Shown: positions 7,474 through 16,733 of the stretch, piece by piece
How positions within the stretch are numbered: position 1 is the stretch's first letter
Layout of the letters: each line of letters starts with the position of its first letter
Assembly: GCF_039534125.1 (NCBI RefSeq)
Contig: NZ_BAAAUV010000033.1
Location: forward strand, 1 to 64,000
DNA length: 64,000 bases
Direction of reading: 5' to 3'
Source: Actinocorallia longicatena
Lineage (GTDB): Bacteria > Actinomycetota > Actinomycetes > Streptosporangiales > Streptosporangiaceae
Notes under the pieces: model-generated
The model's database searches: none
What the model saw: the letters and a program-made list of their open reading frames with translations, nothing else
Told to the model about the DNA's origin: nothing
Translations under genes and position numbers: made by a program

Positions 7474-8763
7474 TCAGGTCAAACCTTCCCGATCTTCCTG
7501 ATCCTCTTCCCAGTCTCGAACCATTGCAACCCCCAATATTTCATGTCTTAGCAGGTCCAGTGCATGGACAACGGTCATCCGCCGGACCAGTGGACGTGCC
7601 CTGCCGCCGTCGGACGGCAGCGGCAGCACGGGGGTCACCGATCGGTTTCCCGACGGCCCGGAGATGCCGATATGGACGGTTCCGACGGGTTTCGCGTCCT
7701 GAGGGTCGGGTCCGGCCACCCCGGTGACCGCGAGGCCGTAGGTGGCCCCGAGCCGTTCGCGCACCCCTGCGGCCATCTCCACGGCCACCTGAGGGTCGAC
7801 GGCCCCCCGCTCCTCCAGCAGCGCCTCCGGGACGCCCAGGAGGCTTCCCTTGAGCTCGGTGGCGTAGGCCGTCACCCCGCCCCGGAACGCGGCGGACGAC
7901 CCGGCGGTGGAGGTCAGCTCCGCGCCCAGGAGGCCGCCGGTGAGGCTCTCGGCGACCGCGACGCTCTCCCCCCGGGCGATCAGCAGCCGGTTGACGGCCA
8001 GCGCCAGGGTCTCGTCCCCGATCCCGAAGACCGTCGGCCCCAGAAGATCGCGCACCCGCTCCTCGGCGGCGGCCAGCACCGCCTCCCCGGAGGCGGTGAT
8101 CCGCACCTTCACCTCGGCGGGCGAGGGCAGGTAGGCCAGATCCACGCCCTCCATCGCCTCGACGGACGCCAGCCGGCTCGCGATCACCGACTCCCACACC
8201 CCGGCGGTCCGCAGCGTGAGCTGCGCGCTCGAGGCACCGGAGTCGAGCTCGGGGAGGACCGACCCCGTCATGATCGCCTGCATCTCGTACGGGACGCCCG
8301 GCAGCGCGAAGACCGGCCTGCCGCCCAGGACCAGCCGCAGCCCCGGCGCGGATCCCGCCGGATTGTCCAGCACGGCCGCCCCCGCGGGCACCTCGGCCAT
8401 CCGCAGGGCCATCGGGCGCAGCGGCACCCCGTACCGCTCGGCGCGTTCCCGCAGCCGCTTCTCGATCATGGGATCCCGCTCGAGGGCCACCCCGGCCATC
8501 TCCGCGAGCACGTCGCGGGTCCTGTCGTCGTAGGTCGGCCCGAGACCGCCGGTGATGATCACGGCGTCGGCGTCGGCGTGGGCGAGGGCGTCGTTCACTG
8601 CCCCGGTGATCGCCTCGGGGGTGTCTCCCACGACCACGCTCCGCGAGACGGCCACCCCGATCCGGGTGAGCGCCTGACCCATCCAGGCGGCGTTCCCGTT
8701 GACGATGTCGCCGATCAGCAGTTCGTCTCCGACGGTCACCAGTTCGACTCGCACGGGTGCCAC
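7474..8763 (-). CDS. cinA: CinA family nicotinamide-nucleotide amidohydrolase
   Basis: The 429-residue protein has both expected modules. The N-terminal MoaB/MogA-like domain carries VTVGDELLIGDIVN and GGLGPTYDD. The C-terminal CinA domain carries AESLTGG with the catalytic Ser, then YATELKGSLLGV and TGVAGP. CinA proteins deamidate NMN to NaMN in pyridine-nucleotide recycling and some hydrolyse ADP-ribose; the older link to competence is indirect. The gene lies 40 bp after pgsA on the same strand, in the typical pgsA-cinA-clgR order. The C-terminal tail (RDWEEDQEDREGLT) is an acidic extension not expected to be catalytic. Confidence 0.93.
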   Translation of the reverse strand: MAPVRVELVTVGDELLIGDIVNGNAAWMGQALTRIGVAVSRSVVVGDTPEAITGAVNDALAHADADAVIITGGLGPTYDDRTRDVLAEMAGVALERDPMIEKRLRERAERYGVPLRPMALRMAEVPAGAAVLDNPAGSAPGLRLVLGGRPVFALPGVPYEMQAIMTGSVLPELDSGASSAQLTLRTAGVWESVIASRLASVEAMEGVDLAYLPSPAEVKVRITASGEAVLAAAEERVRDLLGPTVFGIGDETLALAVNRLLIARGESVAVAESLTGGLLGAELTSTAGSSAAFRGGVTAYATELKGSLLGVPEALLEERGAVDPQVAVEMAAGVRERLGATYGLAVTGVAGPDPQDAKPVGTVHIGISGPSGNRSVTPVLPLPSDGGRARPLVRRMTVVHALDLLRHEILGVAMVRDWEEDQEDREGLT

Positions 8764-8803
8764 CCTAGTACCGATGGACGGACCGCCGCCGGGACTCTTG
8801 TTC

Positions 8804-9367
8804 CTAGGGACGCGGCTCGCGGAGCCTGGGCAGGGCGTCGCGGAGGTAGAGCAGGCCGCTCCAGACCGTCGCGAACAGGGCCGCGCCCATCATCAGCGGC
8901 AGCAGGGTCTCGCGCGGGCTGATGAAGATCGTCAGGGCGACCATCTGGAGGGCGGTCTTGGCCTTGCCCGCCAGACCCGCGGAGACGTCGACGCCCCGCT
9001 TGTCGAGCGGGATCCGCAGCAGGGTGATGCCGATCTCCCGCACCAGGATGACGATGGTCACCCACCACCACAGCTCGCCGAGGATCGACAGGCAGATGAA
9101 GGCCGCCCCGGTCAGCGCCTTGTCGGCGATGGGGTCCCACAGGGCGCCGAACTTGGTGCTGAGGCTCCAGGTGCGGGCCAGGTGGCCGTCCAGCCAGTCG
9201 GAGACGGCGGCGATCAGGAAGACCGCCAGGGCGGCGTTGCGCCAGCCGAGGCTGTCGTCCGGCAGCAGCATCAGCAGGACGAACGGCGGCACCAGGACCA
9301 GCCGCAGGACGGTCAGGGCGTTCGCGAAGTTCAGGTTGGAGACCACACGTGGCTCCACCTGGGTCAC
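8804..9367 (-). CDS. pgsA: CDP-diacylglycerol-glycerol-3-phosphate phosphatidyltransferase
   Basis: The 187-residue membrane enzyme has the complete CDP-alcohol phosphotransferase motif D-G-x2-A-R-x8-G-x3-D-x3-D, read as WLDGHLARTWSLSTKF then GALWDPIAD. It makes phosphatidylglycerophosphate, the first committed step to phosphatidylglycerol and cardiolipin, at the inner face of the membrane. The start is a GTG overlapping the TGA of rimO (GTGA), so the two are translationally coupled. Three to four further hydrophobic helices follow the motif. Confidence 0.93.
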   Translation of the reverse strand: MTQVEPRVVSNLNFANALTVLRLVLVPPFVLLMLLPDDSLGWRNAALAVFLIAAVSDWLDGHLARTWSLSTKFGALWDPIADKALTGAAFICLSILGELWWWVTIVILVREIGITLLRIPLDKRGVDVSAGLAGKAKTALQMVALTIFISPRETLLPLMMGAALFATVWSGLLYLRDALPRLREPRP

Positions 9368-10755
9368 TGGGCTTCGCCCATGAGATCGACTCCCTCGCTG
9401 CCGGTGATCTCCACCGTAACAAGGGCTCCCACGGACAGCCCACTCCCCCTCACGGTCATGCTGCCGTCCACTTCGGGCGCCTGGTGGAATCCGCGGCCCT
9501 CCCAGGTGCCGTCGCCGAGGTCCTTCTCGACCAGCATCTCGATCCGGGTGCCGATGCGCTCCTCGGCCCGCTGGTCGGTGAGCTCCTCGGCCAGGGCGGA
9601 CACCTCGGCGAGCCGGGCGTCGATCTCGTCCTGGTCGATCTTGCCGGACAGGGTCGCGGCCTCGGTGCCGTCCTCGTCGGAGTAGCCGAACACACCGATG
9701 GCGTCCATCCGGGCCTCCTCGAGGAAACCGGTCAGGTCGGCGAGCTCGGAGACGGTCTCGCCGGGGAACCCGACGATGAAGTTCGACCGCACGCCGGCCT
9801 CCGGCGACAGCTTCCGGACCGAGGCGAGCAGGTCGAGGAAGCGCTCGGGGTCGCCGAACCGGCGCATCCGGCGCAGGACGGGACCGCTGGCGTGCTGGAA
9901 GGACAGGTCGAAGTAGGGGACGACGCCGGGCGTCGTGGCGATCACTTCCAGCAGTCCCGGACGCAGCTCGGCGGGCTGCAGGTAACTCACCCGCACCCGC
10001 TCCACCACCTGGGTCAGCCGCGGCAGCAGCTTCTCCAGGGAGCGCAGGTCGCCCAGGTCCTTGCCGTAGGAGGTCGAGTTCTCGCTGACCAGGACGATCT
10101 CCCGGACGTCGTGCCGGGCCAGCCACTCGGCCTCGGCCAGCACCTCCTCGGGCCTGCGGGACACGTACGAGCCGCGGAAGGCGGGGATGGCGCAGAAGGT
10201 GCAGCGCCGGTCACAGCCGGAGGCCAGCTTCAGCGGCGCCACGGGCCCGCCGCCCAGGCGCTTGCGCAGCACCCGGGGGCCGCCGAGCCCGCCCACGGCG
10301 GCCGGGAGGTCGGTGCCGTGCCCGGGGACGTGGACGTGCGCCGCGGACCGCTCGACGGGCGTGATGGGCAGCAGCGTGCGCCGGTCGCGGGGGACGTGGG
10401 TCTCGCGCTTGCGCCCGGCCAGGACGTCGTCGAGCCGTTCCCCGATGGTCGCGTAGTCGTCGAAGCTGAGGACGGCCTCGGTCTCGGGCAGCGCCTCGGC
10501 CAGCTCCGCCCCGTACCGCTCGGCCATGCACCCCGCCGCGACGACCTTGGCGCCGGTGTCCTGGGCGGCCAGGAGGGTGTCGATCGAGTCCTTCTTGGCG
10601 GCGTCGATGAATCCGCAGGTGTTGACGACGACCACGTCGGCGCCCTCGGACTCCTCCTGGAGCTGCCAGCCCGACGCTTCGAGGCGGGCGGCGAGCTCTT
10701 CGGAGTCGGTCTCGTTGCGAGCGCAACCGAGCGTGACGAGGGAAACCTTAGGCAT
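9364..10755 (-). CDS. rimO: Ribosomal protein S12 methylthiotransferase RimO
   Basis: The 463-residue protein starts MPKVSLVTLGCARNETDSEE, a RimO-type UPF0004 domain with the first cluster ligands Cys11, the Cys of VVVNTCGF and the Cys of AGCMAE. The radical SAM motif is CDRRCTFC, and a TRAM domain closes the protein. RimO adds a methylthio group to an aspartate of ribosomal protein S12 using two 4Fe-4S clusters. It is the first gene of the rimO-pgsA-cinA run. The RodZ-like gene lies 38 bp upstream on the same strand. Confidence 0.94.
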   Translation of the reverse strand: MPKVSLVTLGCARNETDSEELAARLEASGWQLQEESEGADVVVVNTCGFIDAAKKDSIDTLLAAQDTGAKVVAAGCMAERYGAELAEALPETEAVLSFDDYATIGERLDDVLAGRKRETHVPRDRRTLLPITPVERSAAHVHVPGHGTDLPAAVGGLGGPRVLRKRLGGGPVAPLKLASGCDRRCTFCAIPAFRGSYVSRRPEEVLAEAEWLARHDVREIVLVSENSTSYGKDLGDLRSLEKLLPRLTQVVERVRVSYLQPAELRPGLLEVIATTPGVVPYFDLSFQHASGPVLRRMRRFGDPERFLDLLASVRKLSPEAGVRSNFIVGFPGETVSELADLTGFLEEARMDAIGVFGYSDEDGTEAATLSGKIDQDEIDARLAEVSALAEELTDQRAEERIGTRIEMLVEKDLGDGTWEGRGFHQAPEVDGSMTVRGSGLSVGALVTVEITGSEGVDLMGEAQ

Positions 10756-10793
10756 GCTCCCACGGTAGTGGCCGTTGGGGACAGCCCAGGACT

Positions 10794-11564
10794 TCAGGAG
10801 ATCTTCGTGGTGTCCGGAACGCCGGGTTCGAAGGTGATCCGGACCACCTGGCCGTCCTTGCCGATCGCCCCGAGCTTCTTGCCGTTGACCGTCAGGAGGG
10901 CCGCCGCGCCGTTACCGATAATCACGCGCAGCCGCTTCCTGCCCTTGAACTCCTTGGCGGCGCTTCGGGGGATCATGCCGCTGAACAGGACCTTGCCGGC
11001 GTTGTCGCGGATGTTGACCCAGCAGGCCTTGGTCGCCTTGATCTCGACGACGACCTCGTCCTTCTTGCCGGCCAGCGCGACCGCGTCCTTGTGCGGGGTC
11101 GGCGGCGCGGTCTTCGGCTGGACGGCCGGGGCGGTCACGGGCGGCTTCTCGGCGAGGTTGACCGGCTCGGCGCGGCGGGTGTGGTCCTGGCTGAACACCT
11201 GGACGACCCCGTAGAGCACGACCAGGACCAGCGCGGTCGCCATCGCCGCGCTCCAGTTCGGCGTGCGCCGCTCCCGGAACCGCAGGGGACGCTCGGGCTC
11301 GAACGCCGTGGCCACCGAGATCGCCGCGGGGGCGCCGCCGTGCGCCTCGTCGTACTCCCTGACGAGCGGATCGGAGTCGAGGCCGAGCGTGCGGGCGATG
11401 CTGCGGATGTGGCCGCGGGCGTAGAAGTTGCCGCCGCACAGCGAATAGTCGTCGGACTCGATGCACCGGATCACGGTCTCCCGGATCCTCGTCCGCTCGC
11501 TCACCTGCGCGAGGGACAGGCCCGAAACACGGCGCGCCTCAGCCAGAGTCTCGCCGATGCTCAT
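10794..11564 (-). CDS. RodZ-like helix-turn-helix membrane protein
   Basis: The 256-residue protein has an N-terminal HTH_25-type helix-turn-helix (MSIGETLAEARRVSGLSLAQ, then SERTRIRETVIRCIESDDY) and the GGNFYARGHIRSIA segment typical of RodZ/YfgA proteins. One membrane span follows (AAMATALVLVVLYGVV, about residue 120), then a proline-rich linker and a DUF4115 beta domain outside. RodZ links MreB to the cell-wall machinery in rods; in actinomycetes the role is less clear. It has a good GGAGG ribosome-binding site. It sits between ftsK and rimO, its usual actinobacterial place. Confidence 0.85.
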   Translation of the reverse strand: MSIGETLAEARRVSGLSLAQVSERTRIRETVIRCIESDDYSLCGGNFYARGHIRSIARTLGLDSDPLVREYDEAHGGAPAAISVATAFEPERPLRFRERRTPNWSAAMATALVLVVLYGVVQVFSQDHTRRAEPVNLAEKPPVTAPAVQPKTAPPTPHKDAVALAGKKDEVVVEIKATKACWVNIRDNAGKVLFSGMIPRSAAKEFKGRKRLRVIIGNGAAALLTVNGKKLGAIGKDGQVVRITFEPGVPDTTKIS

Positions 11565-11650
11565 CCTTGAACCTCCGCCGTACCGCCGTGCTTTTCACCA
11601 GTGTAGAAAGGACGACCTACCTAGGCGATACGCAACGCCGTACTAAGAAG

Positions 11651-14146
11651 TCACGAATTGAGGTCGGCCAGAACTCCCGGAAGCTCGTCGGGCTTCACCA
11701 GCACGTCACGGGCCTTGGAGCCCTCGGACGGCCCGACGATGTTCCGCGACTCCATCAGGTCCATGAGCCGTCCGGCCTTGGCGAAACCGACGCGCAGCTT
11801 GCGCTGGAGCATCGAGGTCGACCCGAACTGGGTCGTGACGACCAGCTCGATCGCCTGGACGAGCAGCTGGAGGTCGTCGCCGATCTCCTCGTCGATCTCC
11901 TTGCGCGGACCGGCCTCGGGCGCGACGTCCTCGGCGTACAGCGCCTCCATCTGCCCCTTGCAGTGCTCGACGATCGCCCCGATCTCCTTCTCGGAGACGT
12001 AGGCGTTCTGCAGCCGCATCGGCTTGGACGCGCCCATCGGCAGGAACAGGGCGTCACCCTGGCCGACGAGCTTCTCCGCGCCGGGCTGGTCGAGGATGAC
12101 CCGGCTGTCGGCGAGCGACGAGGTCGCGAACGCCAGCCGGGACGGCACGTTGGCCTTGATCAGCCCGGTGACGACGTCGACCGAGGGCCGCTGGGTGGCG
12201 AGCACGAGGTGGATGCCGGCGGCGCGGGCGAGCTGGGTGATCCGGACGACGTGGTCCTCGACGTCGCGCGGGGCGACCATCATCAGGTCGGCGAGCTCGT
12301 CGACGATCACCAGCAGGTAGGGGTAGGGCGAGTAGACCCGCTCGCTGCCCGGCGGGGCGACGAGCTTGCCGGCCCGCACGGCCTTGTTGAAGTCGTCGAT
12401 GTGCCGGAACCCGGACGCCGCGAGGTCGTCGTAGCGGCGGTCCATCTCCCCGACGACCCAGCCGAGGGCCTCGGCGGCCTTCTTCGGGTTGGTGATGATC
12501 GGGGTGATCAGGTGCGGGATGCCCTCGTACATCGTCAGCTCGACCCGCTTGGGGTCGACCAGGATCATCCGGACCTCGTCGGGGGTGGCCCGCATGAGGA
12601 TCGAGGTGATCAGGCCGTTGATGCAGGTCGACTTGCCCGCGCCGGTGGCGCCCGCGATGAGGATGTGCGGCATCTTGGCGAGGTTGGCGACGACGGTGCG
12701 GCCCTCGACGTCCTTGCCGAGGCCCACGAGCATCGGATGCTGGTCGGAGGCCGCGACCTGCGAGCGCAGGACGTCGCCGAGGGAGACCAGGTCCTTGTCG
12801 ACGTTGGGGATCTCGACGCCGATCGCGGACTTGCCGGGGATCGGGGAGATGATCCGGACGTCCTGGGACTTGACCGCGTAGGAGATGTTCTTGGAGAGGG
12901 TGATGACCTTCTCGACCTTGACCGCGGGGCCGAGCTCGATCTCGTACCGGGTGATGGTCGGGCCGCGGGTGAACCCGGTGACCTGGGCGTCGACGTCGAA
13001 CTGCTCCAGCACCCCGGTGAGCGCGTTCACGACGACGTCGTTGGCCTTGGTGCGGGGCTTGAGCGCCGATCCGGCCTTGAGCAGCACCGGCTCGGGCAGC
13101 TCGTAGATCTCACCGGTGGAGTTCAGCGGAAGCTGCTCGGAGCGGGCGGGCGCCGGGGTCGGGTCCGGGACGTGCGGCGGCTCGGGCTCGGGCGTGAAGT
13201 CCTGGAGCACCGGCGGTCCCGGGTCGCCGAGGATCTCGTCGACGAGGGGGCGTTCGGGCTCCGGCGGGACGTGCGGTCCCTCTCCCGCGGGCTCGACGAT
13301 CGGCGTGTCGTAGGGCTTGGTGCGCTCCTCGACCTCCGGCCCGTCGTCGTCCTTCTTCCTGCGCTCGCGCTTGGCCTTGGGCTCGGGCCGCTCACGGAGC
13401 ATGACCACGTGCATGAAGTCGTTGACCCGGTCGGGGATGCGGTGGACCGGGGTCTTGGTGACGACCAGGATCCCGAAGAACGCCACGAGCAGCAGCAGCG
13501 GCACCGCGACCCAGGCCGAGAGGATCGTCTCGAGCGGCGCGGAGACGATCCAGCCGATCACGCCGCCTGCGTCCCGGACGGCCTTCATCTCGTCGCGCGG
13601 AGCGGGCGACCCGCAGGCGATGTGGACGATCCCGGCGATGCTGAGGAACAGGGCGCTCGCGCCGATGGAGATCCGGCCGGTGTCCTCGTTGCGCTCGGGG
13701 TGGCGGAGCATCCCCCAGGCGAGGCCGACGAGCGCGACGGGCAGCACCATCGCGAACTTTCCGAAGCCGCCGCGGGACAGGGCCTCGAGCAGCTCGGTGA
13801 ACCATCCGTGCGGGGTCCACCAGGTCACGGAGGCCAGCACGATCGCCGCGCCGAGCAGGGCGAGGCCCGCTCCGTCGCGGCGGTGCTCCTCCTCCAGCTC
13901 ACGGGCGCCGTCTCCGTAGGCGCGGAACACCGAGCCGACGGCCTTGGCGAGCAGCATCCACAGGCCGGCGACGACCTTGAAGAACCCGAGGAGCAGCTGG
14001 CTGATCGGGTCGGGCCTGCGCGGGGCGGGGCCCTTGGCCGCGGGCTTGCGGGCCGGGGCCCGCTTGCGCGGAGAAGGTGGCTTCGCGGGGGGTTTGGACC
14101 CACCACGCGAGGAGTTCTGTGTACCTCCGGTCGCACGTGTGGCCAT
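11651..14146 (-). CDS. ftsK: DNA translocase FtsK/SpoIIIE
   Basis: The 831-residue protein has an N-terminal membrane domain of about four helices, a charged Pro/Glu-rich linker and the FtsK motor. The motor shows the Walker A GATGAGKST, Walker B LVIVDELADLMM and ATQRPSVDVVTGLIKANV. The C-terminal gamma winged helix (DLQLLVQAIELVVTTQFGST onward) would recognise polar KOPS-type DNA. It pumps chromosomal DNA through the septum during division or sporulation. Transcribed alone with a conserved neighbourhood. Length and domain order are normal. Confidence 0.95.
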   Translation of the reverse strand: MATRATGGTQNSSRGGSKPPAKPPSPRKRAPARKPAAKGPAPRRPDPISQLLLGFFKVVAGLWMLLAKAVGSVFRAYGDGARELEEEHRRDGAGLALLGAAIVLASVTWWTPHGWFTELLEALSRGGFGKFAMVLPVALVGLAWGMLRHPERNEDTGRISIGASALFLSIAGIVHIACGSPAPRDEMKAVRDAGGVIGWIVSAPLETILSAWVAVPLLLLVAFFGILVVTKTPVHRIPDRVNDFMHVVMLRERPEPKAKRERRKKDDDGPEVEERTKPYDTPIVEPAGEGPHVPPEPERPLVDEILGDPGPPVLQDFTPEPEPPHVPDPTPAPARSEQLPLNSTGEIYELPEPVLLKAGSALKPRTKANDVVVNALTGVLEQFDVDAQVTGFTRGPTITRYEIELGPAVKVEKVITLSKNISYAVKSQDVRIISPIPGKSAIGVEIPNVDKDLVSLGDVLRSQVAASDQHPMLVGLGKDVEGRTVVANLAKMPHILIAGATGAGKSTCINGLITSILMRATPDEVRMILVDPKRVELTMYEGIPHLITPIITNPKKAAEALGWVVGEMDRRYDDLAASGFRHIDDFNKAVRAGKLVAPPGSERVYSPYPYLLVIVDELADLMMVAPRDVEDHVVRITQLARAAGIHLVLATQRPSVDVVTGLIKANVPSRLAFATSSLADSRVILDQPGAEKLVGQGDALFLPMGASKPMRLQNAYVSEKEIGAIVEHCKGQMEALYAEDVAPEAGPRKEIDEEIGDDLQLLVQAIELVVTTQFGSTSMLQRKLRVGFAKAGRLMDLMESRNIVGPSEGSKARDVLVKPDELPGVLADLNS

Positions 14147-14214
14147 GATGACGAGCGTAACCCGCGCTCAGGGAAAGGCCAGGAGATATCGGGCGGCGTG
14201 TCGCCCGATCATTT

Positions 14215-15072
14215 CTACAGCGCGAGACCGAGGGTCAGCAGGGCGCCGAAGACGAGCTGGAGCCTGCCGGTCTCGCCCAGGACCTTGATCAGCGCGGGGC
14301 CCTGGGCGCCCGCCAGGACCGTCCGGCTGGGGCCGATGGTGAGGGGCGCGGCGAACAGGGCCAGCAGCGCCCACGGGCGGGCGATGGCGATGCCGAGGAC
14401 GACCGTGAAAGGCAGCGACAGGCAGAGGGTGAACAGCACCCGGGTGATCGGGTCGCCGAGCACCACGGCGAGGGTCCTCTTGCCGGTCATGGCGTCGGTG
14501 TCGAGGTCGCGGAGGTTGTTGACCACGAGCATCGCGCAGGCCAGCAGCCCGACCGGGACCGCGGCGGCCCACGCCACCCACGGCAGCGCCTCGATCTGCA
14601 CATAGGCCGTGCCGACCACGGCGACGAGGCCGAAGAACACGAAGACCGACAGCTCGCCCAGCGCCCGGTAGCCGTAGGGCGTCTTGCCGCCGGTGTAGAA
14701 CCAGGCGGCGGCGATGGCGGCGGCGCCGACCAGCAGGATCCACCAGCTCGACACGGCGGCGAGCACGAGGCCGGCGACCCCGGCGAGCGCGAAGCAGATC
14801 AGCGCGGCCGCCAGGACCTGCTTGGCGGGCTTGGTGCCGGAGCCGACGAGGCGCAGCGGCCCGACCCGGTTCTCGTCGGTCCCCTTGACCCCGTCGCTGT
14901 AGTCGTTGGCGTAGTTGACGCCCACCTGGAGCGACAGGCCCACGAACAGCGCGACCAGCGCCCGCCATCCCACGAAGGAGTCCGAGCCGATCGCCACACC
15001 GGTGCCGACGGCGACCGGGACGACGGCTGCGGGAAGTGTTCTGGGGCGCGCCCCGGCGATCCAAGGGTTCAT
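14215..15072 (-). CDS. menA: 1,4-dihydroxy-2-naphthoate polyprenyltransferase
   Basis: The 285-residue protein belongs to the UbiA family: two Asp-rich motifs, NYANDYSDGVKGTDE and NNLRDLDTDAMTGKRTLAV, and about eight membrane helices. The opening WIAGARPRTLPAAVVPV is typical of MenA. It attaches the isoprenoid tail to DHNA in menaquinone synthesis. No other men gene is in the window. The ATG overlaps the TGA of the upstream MFS gene (ATGA), so menA may be translationally coupled to an exporter gene, an uncommon arrangement. Confidence 0.93.
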   Translation of the reverse strand: MNPWIAGARPRTLPAAVVPVAVGTGVAIGSDSFVGWRALVALFVGLSLQVGVNYANDYSDGVKGTDENRVGPLRLVGSGTKPAKQVLAAALICFALAGVAGLVLAAVSSWWILLVGAAAIAAAWFYTGGKTPYGYRALGELSVFVFFGLVAVVGTAYVQIEALPWVAWAAAVPVGLLACAMLVVNNLRDLDTDAMTGKRTLAVVLGDPITRVLFTLCLSLPFTVVLGIAIARPWALLALFAAPLTIGPSRTVLAGAQGPALIKVLGETGRLQLVFGALLTLGLAL

Positions 15073-16619
15073 GTGTCTTTTCTGCGCAGGCGGAGGGTCA
15101 TGATCAGGCCGACGCCGAGGATACCGGCCGTCACCAGGGCCGCTCGACCCGTGGCCACCGCCAGCGATTCGACCGCGGCGTCCGCCTGGACGGGCGACAG
15201 GTCGGCGATCGTGGTGCCGACGTTGCTCTGGAGCTCGCGGGCCACCTCGGCGTCGCCCGTCCTGGCCTGCATGGCGTGGCCGAGGCTGGTGGCGAACACG
15301 GTCCCGATGAGGGCGATGCCGAGCGCGGAGCCGACCTGGCGGGCGGTCGACTGGGTGCCGGAGGCCTGCCCCGACTGGCCCGGCGGCACCTCGGCCAGCG
15401 CGACGTTCGACAGCTGGGCCGAGGTCATGCCGAGGCCGATGCCGTACATGAGCATCCAGGGGGCCAGCCCGTAGCCGGTCGTCCCGGCGTGGGTGGTCAG
15501 GCCGATCGCCAGGACCGCGGCGACCTCGGCGGCCATGCCGTACTGGACGACCCGGGCGGGGCCCGCGCGCTGGGCGAGCCGGGCGGCGAGGCCGCCGGAG
15601 AAGAACGCGCCGATGGCCAGCGGCAGGATCGCCACGACGATCTGGAGCGGGGAGTCGCCGTGGGCGCCCTGGAGGAACAGCGGCAGCACGAACAGCAGTC
15701 CGAGCTCCCCGACGCTGATGAGCGAGGCGGCGATGTTGCCGCGCCGGAAGCTGGCGATCTCGAAGAGGGTCAGGTCGAGCATGACGGCCTTGCCGGCCCT
15801 GGCGCGCCGGCGCTCCAGCACGACGAGCAGGCTCAGCAGGACGACGGAGCCGCCCAGCGCGAACGGGACGGGCGTCAGCGGCCAGCCGTCCTTCTGGGAG
15901 GTCCACCAGCCGAAGGTCTGGCCCTCGATCAGCGCGAACACCAGGGCGCCGAGCCCGAGGGCCGACAGCACCCCGCCGCCCCAGTCGATCCCGGGACGGC
16001 CGTCGGGGTCGCGGGTCTCGGGGATGTAGCGCAGCACCCCGAGGACCAGCAGGACGCCCAGCGGCAGGTTGATCGTGAACGCCCAGCGCCAGCCGTGCGA
16101 GGTGGCCAGCCAGCCGCCGAGCAGCGGCCCGACCGCGGCCATTCCGGCGATCATGGAGCCCCAGATGCCGAAGGCGACCGCCCGGTCCCTGCCCGAGAAC
16201 AGGGTGTTGATGGTCGAGAGCGTCGCGGGCATGATCATCGCCGCGCCGACGCCCTGGAGCGCGCGGGCCCCGACCAGGGCCCCGCCGGTGGCGGCCATCG
16301 CCGCGAGGAGGCTGGCGACCACGAAGACGCCGGTGCCGATGACGAACATCCGCCGCCGCCCGACGAGATCGGCGATCCGCCCGCAGGAGATCATCAGTGC
16401 GGCGAAGACGAGTGAGTAGACCGAGGTCAGCCACTCGGCGTCGGTGGCCCGCAGCCCCAGTTCCTCGACGATGCTCGGCAGCAGGACGTTCACCACGGTG
16501 GCGTCGACCACGATCAGGGACACGCCCAGGCTGATCACCGCCAGCCCGAGCCAGCGCCGGTTCCCGGCGTCGCGCGCCTGGTCCTGCGGTTCAGCGGTCA
16601 CCGGCGCACGCATCATCAT
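15069..16619 (-). CDS. MFS drug-efflux transporter, DHA2 (14-TM) family
   Basis: About 516 residues with 14 predicted membrane helices. It carries the family motif C variants WRWAFTINLPLGVLLVLGVL and motif A GRIADLVGRRR. DHA2 proteins export drugs or cationic compounds using the proton gradient. Three ATG codons lie in a row at the start; the third is best placed after AGG and the first is given here. Its stop overlaps menA. The first helix carries VSLIVVDATVVNVLLPSI, the usual DHA2 sequence with an Asp in the membrane. Confidence 0.85.
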   Translation of the reverse strand: MMMRAPVTAEPQDQARDAGNRRWLGLAVISLGVSLIVVDATVVNVLLPSIVEELGLRATDAEWLTSVYSLVFAALMISCGRIADLVGRRRMFVIGTGVFVVASLLAAMAATGGALVGARALQGVGAAMIMPATLSTINTLFSGRDRAVAFGIWGSMIAGMAAVGPLLGGWLATSHGWRWAFTINLPLGVLLVLGVLRYIPETRDPDGRPGIDWGGGVLSALGLGALVFALIEGQTFGWWTSQKDGWPLTPVPFALGGSVVLLSLLVVLERRRARAGKAVMLDLTLFEIASFRRGNIAASLISVGELGLLFVLPLFLQGAHGDSPLQIVVAILPLAIGAFFSGGLAARLAQRAGPARVVQYGMAAEVAAVLAIGLTTHAGTTGYGLAPWMLMYGIGLGMTSAQLSNVALAEVPPGQSGQASGTQSTARQVGSALGIALIGTVFATSLGHAMQARTGDAEVARELQSNVGTTIADLSPVQADAAVESLAVATGRAALVTAGILGVGLIMTLRLRRKDT

Positions 16620-16733
16620 CCTGATCGAAAGGGGTTCGAGAGCTTCGCTGAAACGATAACCCCGCCTCGTGACCGCCCCGCACCGCCCCGTGTGACCCAC
16701 GCGACCCGGCGGCGTCGCGCGGACGGGCCCGGA

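Noticed and set aside
9349..11214. A 621-codon frame opposite rimO and the RodZ-like gene
   Set aside because: It crosses two real genes on the other strand; composition is antisense bias.
11567..14605. A 1012-codon open frame on the plus strand opposite ftsK
   Set aside because: It is the complement of a clear FtsK gene, has no family features, is rich in Asp/Gly/Arg repeats typical of GC-rich antisense frames, and has no ribosome-binding site.
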